NCBI GenBank assembly: GCA_949296645.1
Contig: CASFPH010000021.1
Coordinates: forward strand, 1 to 36,129
Source of the DNA: an uncultured Bacteroidales bacterium
GTDB taxonomy: Bacteria; Bacteroidota; Bacteroidia; Bacteroidales; UBA932
Reading direction: 5' to 3'
DNA: 36,129 nucleotides
Both the position numbers and the translations under genes were made by a program. Position 1 is the stretch's first letter; every line of letters starts with the position of its first letter. This document shows positions 26,444 to 34,176 of the stretch, piece by piece. The notes beneath the pieces are model-generated. The model searched no databases. It was not told where the DNA came from and was given only the letters and a program-made list of their open reading frames with translations.

Positions 26444-27097
26444 ATGAGCAAAAGCAGGAACAGATCGGCAGATAAGGCAGATCAGAATGAAATACATGAC
26501 GAAAAGTCAGAAGTTGTCATGAATGACGGGGACTCCGGCAATATGGAGCAGCAGGAAAATCCTGTCGGGGGAGAAGGTTCTTCTGAAAATGCGGAATGCA
26601 AATCCGGAACCGGAGCGGAGAAGGACGGTGATGCAGGTGTTGCCGATGCCGAGTTGCAGAGGCTGACATCGGAACTTGAGAGTTCGAAAGACAAATATAT
26701 AAGGCTTGTGGCCGAGTTCGACAATTACAGGAGAAGAACATCCAGGGAGCGCTTGGAATTGGTCCAGACAGCGGGTGAGGATATTATAAAAGGGCTTCTT
26801 CCCGTTCTGGATGATTGCGAGAGAGCTTTGAAAGTGCTTGCGGAATCGAGTGACAGCGATGCTGCAAAAGAAGGAACTGCGTTGATTTACAACAAACTGA
26901 TGTCTTATCTCAAAAGCAGGGGCGTGGAAGTTATCGAGGCTGCCGGGAGTGCGTTGGATACCGATTTCCATGAGGCGGTGGCGCAGTTTCCGGTAGATGA
27001 CAAGGAAAAGAAGGGTAAGGTCATCGATGTCATACAGCAGGGCTATACCCTGCATGGTAAGGTTATTAGATTTGCTAAAGTTGTGGTAGGAGCATAA
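26444..27097 (+). CDS. grpE: Nucleotide exchange factor GrpE
   Basis: The 217-residue protein has a long acidic, low-complexity N-terminus (residues 1-65) and then the GrpE coiled coil and head: LVAEFDNYRRRTSRERLE, GLLPVLDDCERAL, VIEAAGSALDTDFHEAVAQ and the closing VIDVIQQGYTLHGKVIRFAKVVVG signature. GrpE dimers release ADP from DnaK during chaperone cycling in the cytoplasm. It begins the grpE-dnaJ-M23 set, 15 bp before dnaJ; dnaK is not in the window. Length and motifs are standard. Confidence 0.98.
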   Translation: MSKSRNRSADKADQNEIHDEKSEVVMNDGDSGNMEQQENPVGGEGSSENAECKSGTGAEKDGDAGVADAELQRLTSELESSKDKYIRLVAEFDNYRRRTSRERLELVQTAGEDIIKGLLPVLDDCERALKVLAESSDSDAAKEGTALIYNKLMSYLKSRGVEVIEAAGSALDTDFHEAVAQFPVDDKEKKGKVIDVIQQGYTLHGKVIRFAKVVVGA

Positions 27098-27112
27098 CTG
27101 TAAATTCTGATT

Positions 27113-28276
27113 ATGGGAAAAAGAGATTATTATGAAGTGCTTGGGGTTTCCAAATCGGCTACCGACGAGGAAATAAAGAAAGCATATAGAAAACTGGCGA
27201 TAAAGTATCATCCTGACAAGAATCCGGGAGACAAGGAAGCGGAGGAGAAGTTCAAGGAAGCTGCCGAAGCATACGATGTGCTGAGCAAACCTGACAAGAG
27301 GGCGAGATATGACCAGTACGGCCATGCCGGAGTCAATGGAGCAGGAGGTGCCGGCGGATTTTCCGGAGGATTCTCAATGGATGACATATTCAGCCAGTTC
27401 GGCGATATTTTCGGAGGACATTTCGGCGGATTTTCCGGCTTCGGAGGCTTCGGAGGATCATCTTCAAGGGGCGGGCGCAGAGTATCAAGGGGGTCCGATA
27501 TAAGGATAAGGGTTAAACTTTCCCTCAAGGATATAATGCATGGTGTCGAGAAGAAGATAAAGATAAACAAGATGGTACAGTGCGACAAGTGTCACGGTCG
27601 TGGTGCCGAGTCCGAGGCTGACATAAAGACATGCGATTATTGTAAAGGTACAGGAATGGTTACAAGGGTTACACAGACTATTCTGGGCCAGATGCAGACT
27701 CAGTCACCGTGTCCTCATTGCAACGGTGAGGGGCGTGTGGTTTCAAAGCCGTGCAGCAAATGCGGTGGCGAAGGAGTAGTGAAGGCGTCGGAAGAAATAA
27801 CATTCAAGGTGCCTGCAGGAGTTGTGGAAGGAATGCAGTTGACAGTACAGGGAAAAGGAAATGCGGCGCGCAGAGGCGGAGTCAACGGCGATTTGCTTGT
27901 CATAATAGAAGAAGAAAAGCATCCGGAACTTCAGCGTGACGGAAATGATTTGATATATACATTGTTCCTTAGCCTTCCGGATGCTGTGCTCGGATGCAAT
28001 GCCGAGATACCTTCGGTTGATGGAAAACTCAAGATCAAGATAGATCCCGGTGTACAGTCCGGCAAGATTCTGCGCCTGAGAGGAAAGGGCATTCCGGATG
28101 TGAACGGATATGGCTCCGGAGACCTGCTTGTCTATGTGCAGGTATGGACACCGACCAGACTCGACAGAAAGGAGAAGGAACTGTTCGAGTCGTTGCGCGG
28201 AAGCGAGAACTTTTCTCCGAAGCCTGAAAAGGATGACAGGAATTTCTTTGACAGAATCAAGAAAATGTTCAGCTGA
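27113..28276 (+). CDS. dnaJ: Chaperone protein DnaJ
   Basis: This full-length 387-residue DnaJ has the J domain (residues 4-66, YHPDKNPG with the His-Pro-Asp triad) and a Gly/Phe-rich linker at about 72-120. Four zinc-binding repeats follow ([32 protein letters not shown], about 152-220), then the C-terminal substrate-binding domains ([36 protein letters not shown]). It delivers unfolded clients to DnaK and stimulates its ATPase. It follows grpE by 15 bp and precedes the M23 peptidase gene by 2 bp. Nothing is missing. Confidence 0.98.
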   Translation: MGKRDYYEVLGVSKSATDEEIKKAYRKLAIKYHPDKNPGDKEAEEKFKEAAEAYDVLSKPDKRARYDQYGHAGVNGAGGAGGFSGGFSMDDIFSQFGDIFGGHFGGFSGFGGFGGSSSRGGRRVSRGSDIRIRVKLSLKDIMHGVEKKIKINKMVQCDKCHGRGAESEADIKTCDYCKGTGMVTRVTQTILGQMQTQSPCPHCNGEGRVVSKPCSKCGGEGVVKASEEITFKVPAGVVEGMQLTVQGKGNAARRGGVNGDLLVIIEEEKHPELQRDGNDLIYTLFLSLPDAVLGCNAEIPSVDGKLKIKIDPGVQSGKILRLRGKGIPDVNGYGSGDLLVYVQVWTPTRLDRKEKELFESLRGSENFSPKPEKDDRNFFDRIKKMFS

Positions 28277-28278
28277 CA

Positions 28279-30063
28279 ATGAGATTATGGCTGTTTAATA
28301 TTTTGTTCCCGGTTATGGGAATTATTGGGATGACGGAGGAATTGCATGCACAGGGCGATTCTTCCGTTTGTTTCAGGAATCCTCTTGATCTTCCTGTTTC
28401 CCTGTCTGCTTCCTATGGGGAACTGAGGGCGAACCATTTTCATTCAGGAGTGGATTTCAGGGTAGGAGGTGTGATAGGTGCTCCTGTGTATTCGGCTGAA
28501 GACGGATATGTGTCCAGAATTTCGGTGTCGCCTTCCGGGTACGGGAATGCGCTTTATATTAGTCATAAGGGTGGTTATATGTCGGTATATGGCCATATGC
28601 ATGAGTTTGCCCCGGAAATACGCAGGTATGTCGAGAATGTGCAGTATGAGAAGGAATCGTTCGGTGTAAACATATATCCGTCGCCTGACGAACTGCCTGT
28701 TACAAAGGGTATGTATATAGGAAAAGCCGGGAATACCGGGTCTTCCGCCGGTCCGCATCTTCATTTCGAGATAAGGGACAGGGATGGGAACAGACCGTTG
28801 AATATAATATCCAGGGGAATGGTAAGCGGCGTTATTGACAGAACACCGCCGGTTTTCCGTTATGTTGGTTTTTATCATTATGACAGAAACGAACTGGAAT
28901 CGGTCAGGGTTTGCGGATATGCCGGAGTGTACGGTGGTGTGGTGGAATTGCCCGAAGAGTTTTATGTGGCTGTTGATGCTGTTGACAGGCAGGAACGTAC
29001 AAATGCCAAACTGGCGGTCGTAAGATATGAAGTCTACTTTGACGGGAAACTGTGTTTTGCATATAACGTGGGGGAGAACGAGTTTTCCGAAACAAAGTAT
29101 ATAAATTCGGTAATAGAGTATGCGGAAAAGCAGAATACCGGAAGAACAATGGTCAAGACAATGCTTGAACCCGGGAATATGCTGGCAGACAGATATGAAG
29201 TTGTCGAAAACGGCGGTATTTTCAGGTTAGACGATGATGGAATACATACGTTGAGGCTCAGGATATGCGATGAACATGGAAATGATGCGGAAAGGATATT
29301 CAAGGTCAGGAAGGGCGGTTCCTCATGCGTTTCAGAAACTGGATTGCAGGATTCGGCGGTCTTTGACGGATATCGGGCTGTCAGCGGCAGACAGATGATA
29401 TTCAGATCGGTATATATGATGTGGTCTCTTCCGAATGTCTTCCTGTCCGATTCCATGAAACTTTATATGCCTCCAGGAGCCTTGTATAATTCTATCAATT
29501 TCAGGGCTTCGATAATTTCCCGCGACAGCCTTGAAAACAAGCCTTCCTGCAAGTGCAGGTTTTATTCTTCCATATATAAAGTACATGATCGCAACGTGGC
29601 TCTTCACAAGCCTGCAATGCTTTCCATAAAGCCTGCCGGAATTCCGGATTCGTTGAGAAAGCATGCAGTCATAGCGAGAGTCATGCCTTCCGGTACGGTA
29701 TATTCGTCTGGAGGAAAATGGAACGGGGAGTTTCTGGAAGCACAGATTTCTTCGTTCGGAAAGTATTCCGTCGTTCTTGATACGGTTCCGCCTTCAGCTG
29801 TTCCGGATTTTACGGACAATGCGGATTTGAGAAAGAGGAAGTCGTTGTCTTTCCGCATAAGGGATGATCTTTCCGGCATTGCCAACTTCAGGGTGGAGGT
29901 AGACGGCAAATGGGTCCTTGTTGTTTATGATTCTAAGAACAGCAGACTTACGCTGCCTTTTGAAAGCTCACGGATGGAGATGGGGAAAAAGCATCAGCTT
30001 ATACTTTATCTTACGGATGTTGCTGGAAACAGGTACGTGTTGAAAAGAAAATTTTATAAATAA
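28279..30063 (+). CDS. Exported M23 (LytM-type) peptidase
   Basis: The 594-residue protein has a signal peptide (to about residue 25) and an M23 domain with the zinc site intact: HSGVDFR (His55, Asp59), YGHM (His106) and GPHLHFEIR (His160, His162). Such enzymes cleave peptide bridges of peptidoglycan in the periplasm, or act on other Gly-rich peptides. The last 400 residues are beta-rich, with a Big-like segment near 510-590 (SFRIRDDLSGIANFRVEVDGKWV), perhaps for anchoring or wall binding. It starts 2 bp after the dnaJ stop, so it should be expressed with the chaperone genes. Confidence 0.88.
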   Translation: MRLWLFNILFPVMGIIGMTEELHAQGDSSVCFRNPLDLPVSLSASYGELRANHFHSGVDFRVGGVIGAPVYSAEDGYVSRISVSPSGYGNALYISHKGGYMSVYGHMHEFAPEIRRYVENVQYEKESFGVNIYPSPDELPVTKGMYIGKAGNTGSSAGPHLHFEIRDRDGNRPLNIISRGMVSGVIDRTPPVFRYVGFYHYDRNELESVRVCGYAGVYGGVVELPEEFYVAVDAVDRQERTNAKLAVVRYEVYFDGKLCFAYNVGENEFSETKYINSVIEYAEKQNTGRTMVKTMLEPGNMLADRYEVVENGGIFRLDDDGIHTLRLRICDEHGNDAERIFKVRKGGSSCVSETGLQDSAVFDGYRAVSGRQMIFRSVYMMWSLPNVFLSDSMKLYMPPGALYNSINFRASIISRDSLENKPSCKCRFYSSIYKVHDRNVALHKPAMLSIKPAGIPDSLRKHAVIARVMPSGTVYSSGGKWNGEFLEAQISSFGKYSVVLDTVPPSAVPDFTDNADLRKRKSLSFRIRDDLSGIANFRVEVDGKWVLVVYDSKNSRLTLPFESSRMEMGKKHQLILYLTDVAGNRYVLKRKFYK

Positions 30064-30064
30064 A

Positions 30065-30095
30065 TTTGGTGATTGAAAATTATTTTCTACCTTTG
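30065..30095 (+). promoter_or_regulatory. rplS promoter, consensus Bacteroidota type
   Basis: TTTG at 30065-30068 and TACCTTTG at 30088-30095 are separated by 19 bp, an exact fit to the TTTG-N19-TAnnTTTG consensus of the primary sigma factor in this phylum. Transcription should begin near 30100. The site overlaps the last bases after the M23 stop. Confidence 0.85.
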
Positions 30096-30099
30096 CAGT

Positions 30100-30177
30100 C
30101 CCGAAACAAAAACGCAACCTCTTACATTCGGGTATGATGATTGATTTTGTAATGTTGCCTGTAAAAAAATATTGAAG
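30100..30177 (+). promoter_or_regulatory. rplS 5' leader with hairpin at the transcription start
   Basis: CCCGAA (30100-30105) can pair with TTCGGG (30127-30132), placing a 6-bp hairpin at the very start of a roughly 75-nt leader. L19 leaders with autoregulatory structure have been proposed for other Bacteroidota; whether this is one would need comparison with other genomes. Confidence 0.4.
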
Positions 30178-30549
30178 ATGGACTTAATTAAAGTAGCTCA
30201 AGACGCGTTTGCACAGGGAGAAAAGAATTACCCTGATTTTTCTGCAGGTGACACTGTGACTGTTACCTACAAGATTAAGGAAGAAAACAAGGAAAGACTC
30301 CAGAAATTCCGTGGGGTGATTATCCAGAGAAAAGGAACCGGAATGACTCAGACTTTCACAATAAGAAAGATTTCCAACGGAGTGGGTGTAGAAAGAATAT
30401 TTCCTCTGAATTCACCTTTTATCGAAAGCATAGAACTCAACAAGTATGGTAAGGTTCGCAGGGCAAGGATATATTATCTGAGAGGTCTTACAGGTAAGAA
30501 AGCCCGTATCAAGGAAAAGAGGGTCACCCTTGTAAAGGAAGAGGAATAA
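30178..30549 (+). CDS. rplS: 50S ribosomal protein L19
   Basis: The ATG at 30178 gives 123 residues; a TTG two codons earlier is not needed. The L19 signatures are clear: [63 protein letters not shown] and the basic closing [25 protein letters not shown]19 sits at the interface of the ribosomal subunits. The gene has its own consensus promoter and is followed after 20 bp by a tRNA gene and then a terminator, so message and tRNA are probably made as one transcript. Confidence 0.98.
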   Translation: MDLIKVAQDAFAQGEKNYPDFSAGDTVTVTYKIKEENKERLQKFRGVIIQRKGTGMTQTFTIRKISNGVGVERIFPLNSPFIESIELNKYGKVRRARIYYLRGLTGKKARIKEKRVTLVKEEE

Positions 30550-30569
30550 TTTGTTAAAATAGGAAATGA

Positions 30570-30643
30570 GGCCCCGTAGCTCAACTGAATAGAGCATTTG
30601 ACTACGGATCAAAAGGTTACAGGTTTGAATCCTGTCGGGGTCA
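30570..30643 (+). tRNA. tRNA-Arg (anticodon ACG)
   Basis: A complete cloverleaf is visible: acceptor GGCCCCG/CGGGGTC (one G-T pair), a D-arm, anticodon stem TTTGA/TCAAA around loop CTACGGA with anticodon ACG, and T-arm ACAGG-TTTGAAT-CCTGT. The discriminator is A and CCA is not encoded. It reads CGN arginine codons after A34 deamination. Confidence 0.96.
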
Positions 30644-30655
30644 CATCTTTTTGGA

Positions 30656-30690
30656 GACTGTATCCTTTAGGGATGCAGTCTTTTTTTTGT
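30656..30690 (+). terminator. Rho-independent terminator after tRNA-Arg
   Basis: GACTGTATCC (30656-30665) pairs with GGATGCAGTC (30671-30680) around TTTAG, one G-U pair, followed by eight T residues. It closes the rplS-tRNA unit. Confidence 0.92.
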
Positions 30691-30835
30691 TTTTTTATTG
30701 CAGATTGAACATAATTTTTATAATTTCAGACTCAAATTGGCCTGAATTCGGGCTGTTTTTAACCTGGATTATAGCTGTTACAGACTTGAAAAACTAACCT
30801 AAAAACTATTTACAAACTAAAACTTAACTCAGACT

Positions 30836-33625
30836 ATGGGACGTAAAGCTTTTAGACTTATGCCATTGGTTATGGCAGGGTTTATGATGTCTTTCTTCTT
30901 TCTGTCGAAAGACTTGATCGCTCAAGATTTTCAGGTAACAGGTACAGTTAAGGACAAGCTCGATGAGCCTGTTGCTGGTGTTACTGTGCTTGAGCTTGGT
31001 ACGTCTAACGTCTCTACTACCGATGCTGAAGGAAAATTCAGTATCACTGTCGGTAAAACGGCAACCTTGCAGTTCATTGCAATGAGTTATCGTACTGTTG
31101 ATATCCCGGTAAACGGAAGAAATGTTATCAATGTCGTTCTTGAGGATGACGTAATGGCTTTGGACCAGGTTGTGGTGACGGCACTCGGTATCCAGCGCCA
31201 GTCAAAGGAAATCGGTTATTCCACAGCAAAGGTTTCTTCAGAGGAACTGAATTCCTCGCAGAATCTGGATGCGACTCAGGCTCTCGCCGGTAAGGTGTCT
31301 GGCTTGCAGATTCAGGTCAACTCTGCATCTCTTGATTCTGAAGTGCGTGTCAATCTCCGTGGTAACCGTTCTTTCAAGGGTAATAACCAGGCTTTGCTGG
31401 TGGTTGACGGTGTCCCGACTCCTCTGGATTATCTCCAGACCATGAATCCGAATGATATTGAGAACATTACGGTACTGAAAGGAGGTAGCGCCGCTGCACT
31501 TTACGGTAGTGCGGCTGCAAACGGTGTCCTTTATGTAACCACAAAGAAAGGGAACATAGGCAAGCCGAGAATTACCTATTCTCTTACAACAACTTTTGAC
31601 AAGCTGGCGTATTTTCCTGAATATCAGACCCGGTTCGGTTCAGGTGCTGAGAATTCCGTTACAGGTTTCCCTTATTATATCGCGTACGAGAACCAGCAGT
31701 ACGGTCCTGAATTCGACGGTTCGACAGTACCTGTCGGAGCTCCTATCTATGATCCTGAGAATCCGGACGGGAAGCAGCTGGAAGGTGTTTATGCTTACCG
31801 CGAAGGAGCCAGAGAAAGTTTCTATGATACTGGAGTAGGTATACAGAACGATATTTCGTTCCAGTCCGGAGGTGAGAACGGCAGTCTGTTCCTGTCGTAT
31901 CAGCATGCGGACAAATCAGGTATCATACCTGGAGGCAAGTACAGGCGTCAGACTGTACGTTTCAGTGCATCAAGAAATTACAAGAGTCTCAGGGCATCCG
32001 TAAATGCTTCGTATTCCAATACGAATACTAACATGGACAATTCCACTTCTAACGGTATGCAGGCTTTGTGGAATACTCCTGCACATATATACCTCGGTGA
32101 CTACAAGGATTGGCGAAACGTTGAAGGCGGAGATCCGGACAGCTGGGTAAACAGCTATTATCTCAATCCGTCCGCTCAGGTAGATCTCTACAGAAGGGAG
32201 TCAAGGAGGGACAGGATACAGGGTTCCGCACAGCTTGATTACAAGCCTCTGCCATGGTTGTCTTTCCAGGGACGTGCAGGTCTCGTAATGGGTGTTACAA
32301 ATAAAAACAACAAGGATTATGCATGGCATTATTCAGATTTTGCAAAGAATTCCGGCAGGTCCTATGCATTGAGCGATTATTATACCGCACTTACTACTTC
32401 TTCCAATTATTATAATCGTGTCACTCTCGACGCAATGGCATTTGCGGAGCATGAGTTCATCAAGAAATTCAAGATCAAGGGTATGGTGGGATGGTCGCTT
32501 CAGGATACTTACAGTGAATACAAGGATGTATCTGCGGACAGGATACAGGTGGACAATCTTTTCAATGTCGACAGCAAGATAGGCGAATTGGGCGGTAGCA
32601 ATGAATATACCCAGTCGAGGAAGCTGGCGGTCTACGGAAGTATCGATTTTTCACTTTTCGGATGGGCATATATCCAGGTAACCGGAAGAAATGACTGGAC
32701 ATCGCTGCTTTCGCCTGACAACTGGTCATTCTTTTATCCTGGAGTGAATGCATCAGTAATGCTTACAGATGCAATTCCTTCTCTGAAGAACAACTGGCTT
32801 TCATATTACAGACAGTATATGCCTACAAGGCATCTTGTAGATATGTTGAGGGACAACAACGACCCTAGGTTGAGAGTATTCTGCGATCCGCGTCCAGTTC
32901 TTGGAAATGAACCTGAAGGCAGTGCCGATTATGTTAAGTTCGGTCTTGGTGACGAGCATTATGTCGGAATACCTTACGGTCAGTCAGATCCTCCAAGAAT
33001 GGATTATACTTGCCGTACGGGTCTTGGCATTCTTGCCGGCGGTTCTGACAAGAATGCAGGAGCGATAAAGGGTAATCCTTTCATTACAGGTGCCGAAATA
33101 GGGTTCTATCTGGCGGAAGCTGCCCTCAGGGGTCTGATTCCGGGTGGAGATACAAAGGCGAAGGAATATTATGAACAGTCAGTAATTTCTGCAATGAAGG
33201 GACATGAGAATGCAATGCAGGACAAGAACTTTACGATGGTTGGAGTGGCTCCGGCAATTGAAACCGATGCTGAAACAGCTGCAAGGGATTATCTGGCTCA
33301 GGACAATGCATTCATGAACTGGGATAAGATGACTACGGAAGCCCAGAAGATGGATGCCATACATTCGCAGAAATGGTTGAATTATTTCGGATACAATCCG
33401 CTTGAGGCATGGTTCGAGGCCAGGAGGACTGGTTATCCTTCCGCTTTGGTGGCATCCAACCAGGCTCAGGAAAACAAACTGATATGCAAGCTTCCTTATC
33501 CTCAGACGGAAAGGAATCTGAATGCTGAGAATGTTGCTCTTCAGGGTGAAGTGGATGTATATAACAGTCTTGTTTTCTGGGATAAGGAAAATCCTATCAT
33601 CAACAGGGCGGAGCTTTATCAATAA
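30836..33625 (+). CDS. In-frame SusC-SusD chimera (SusC N-terminal part fused to SusD C-terminal part)
   Basis: The 929-residue ORF begins as a SusC without STN domain: signal peptide (to about 29), carboxypeptidase-like domain (VTGTVKDKLDEPVAGVTVLELG), VVVTALGIQRQSKEIGYS, and the plug with ALLVVDGVPTPLD and GGSAAALYGSAAANGVLYVTTKKG. Barrel strands continue to about residue 650. From about 655 the sequence is the C-terminal half of a SusD/RagB-like lipoprotein (YMPTRHLVDMLRDNNDPRLR, then AEIGFYLAEAALRGL and NPLEAWFEARRTGYP). The junction is near 32783-32812. About 380 residues of SusC, the intergenic space and about 270 of SusD are missing, yet there is no stop or frameshift. The barrel cannot close and the SusD part has lost its lipoprotein signal, so function is doubtful. 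A recent deletion or a collapsed assembly are the two explanations. Confidence 0.85.
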   Translation: MGRKAFRLMPLVMAGFMMSFFFLSKDLIAQDFQVTGTVKDKLDEPVAGVTVLELGTSNVSTTDAEGKFSITVGKTATLQFIAMSYRTVDIPVNGRNVINVVLEDDVMALDQVVVTALGIQRQSKEIGYSTAKVSSEELNSSQNLDATQALAGKVSGLQIQVNSASLDSEVRVNLRGNRSFKGNNQALLVVDGVPTPLDYLQTMNPNDIENITVLKGGSAAALYGSAAANGVLYVTTKKGNIGKPRITYSLTTTFDKLAYFPEYQTRFGSGAENSVTGFPYYIAYENQQYGPEFDGSTVPVGAPIYDPENPDGKQLEGVYAYREGARESFYDTGVGIQNDISFQSGGENGSLFLSYQHADKSGIIPGGKYRRQTVRFSASRNYKSLRASVNASYSNTNTNMDNSTSNGMQALWNTPAHIYLGDYKDWRNVEGGDPDSWVNSYYLNPSAQVDLYRRESRRDRIQGSAQLDYKPLPWLSFQGRAGLVMGVTNKNNKDYAWHYSDFAKNSGRSYALSDYYTALTTSSNYYNRVTLDAMAFAEHEFIKKFKIKGMVGWSLQDTYSEYKDVSADRIQVDNLFNVDSKIGELGGSNEYTQSRKLAVYGSIDFSLFGWAYIQVTGRNDWTSLLSPDNWSFFYPGVNASVMLTDAIPSLKNNWLSYYRQYMPTRHLVDMLRDNNDPRLRVFCDPRPVLGNEPEGSADYVKFGLGDEHYVGIPYGQSDPPRMDYTCRTGLGILAGGSDKNAGAIKGNPFITGAEIGFYLAEAALRGLIPGGDTKAKEYYEQSVISAMKGHENAMQDKNFTMVGVAPAIETDAETAARDYLAQDNAFMNWDKMTTEAQKMDAIHSQKWLNYFGYNPLEAWFEARRTGYPSALVASNQAQENKLICKLPYPQTERNLNAENVALQGEVDVYNSLVFWDKENPIINRAELYQ

Positions 33626-33643
33626 TCTTAAAATCAAAGTGCT

Positions 33644-34147
33644 ATGAAAAAATATTTCTTTATTGCCGCATTGCTTTGCATGTTTACGATGACTTCTTGT
33701 CTGAAGGATGATCCTCTTTTTGACTGGAGCGCAATGAAATCCGTCATAGAACTTCCGTATCTTCAACATAATGTGAGAGTGTCTAAGGTATCTCCTGGGG
33801 AAGAAGTATCATTCGATCTCTATGTAAACTATACCGTTCCTTATGCATCCGACAACAAGGAGGACATAAAGGTCACTTTGGGTATTGATGAAGATCTGCT
33901 TGACAGCTATAATGCGTCCCTGGGTTCTTCAGGTACCTACGAAATTCTTCCTGCAGCAAATTATTCTTTGCCTGACGTGCTGATCAAGAAAGGTGAAAGA
34001 CTGTTTTCAACTAAGCTCAATGTAAAAACTGACGGACTTGATGCAGGCAAGAAGTATATTATACCTGTAGTTATCGAAAGTGTTCCTGATGGTTATACCA
34101 AGAGCGGAAATTTCGGTTATGTACATTTCAGGGTAGATATGGAGTAG
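33644..34147 (+). CDS. DUF1735-type surface lipoprotein
   Basis: The 167-residue protein has a lipoprotein signal (MTSCLKDD, Cys20) and one beta-sandwich domain of the DUF1735 (BT_3987-like N-terminal) kind: DIKVTLGIDEDLLDSYNASLG, YEILPAANYSLPDVLIKKGE, and KKYIIPVVIESV. These proteins accompany SusC/SusD genes and are usually surface-exposed, often with a further catalytic or binding domain, which is absent here. It starts 18 bp after the chimera, showing that the original operon was susC-susD-DUF1735-M28. Confidence 0.8.
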   Translation: MKKYFFIAALLCMFTMTSCLKDDPLFDWSAMKSVIELPYLQHNVRVSKVSPGEEVSFDLYVNYTVPYASDNKEDIKVTLGIDEDLLDSYNASLGSSGTYEILPAANYSLPDVLIKKGERLFSTKLNVKTDGLDAGKKYIIPVVIESVPDGYTKSGNFGYVHFRVDME

Positions 34148-34176
34148 TTTTTTGATTAATTATAAACATTTTTGAT

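Noticed and set aside
30570-30643. tRNA-Arg as an attachment site for an integrated element
   Set aside because: No repeat of the tRNA 3' end was seen elsewhere in the window and there is no integrase gene; a terminator follows directly.
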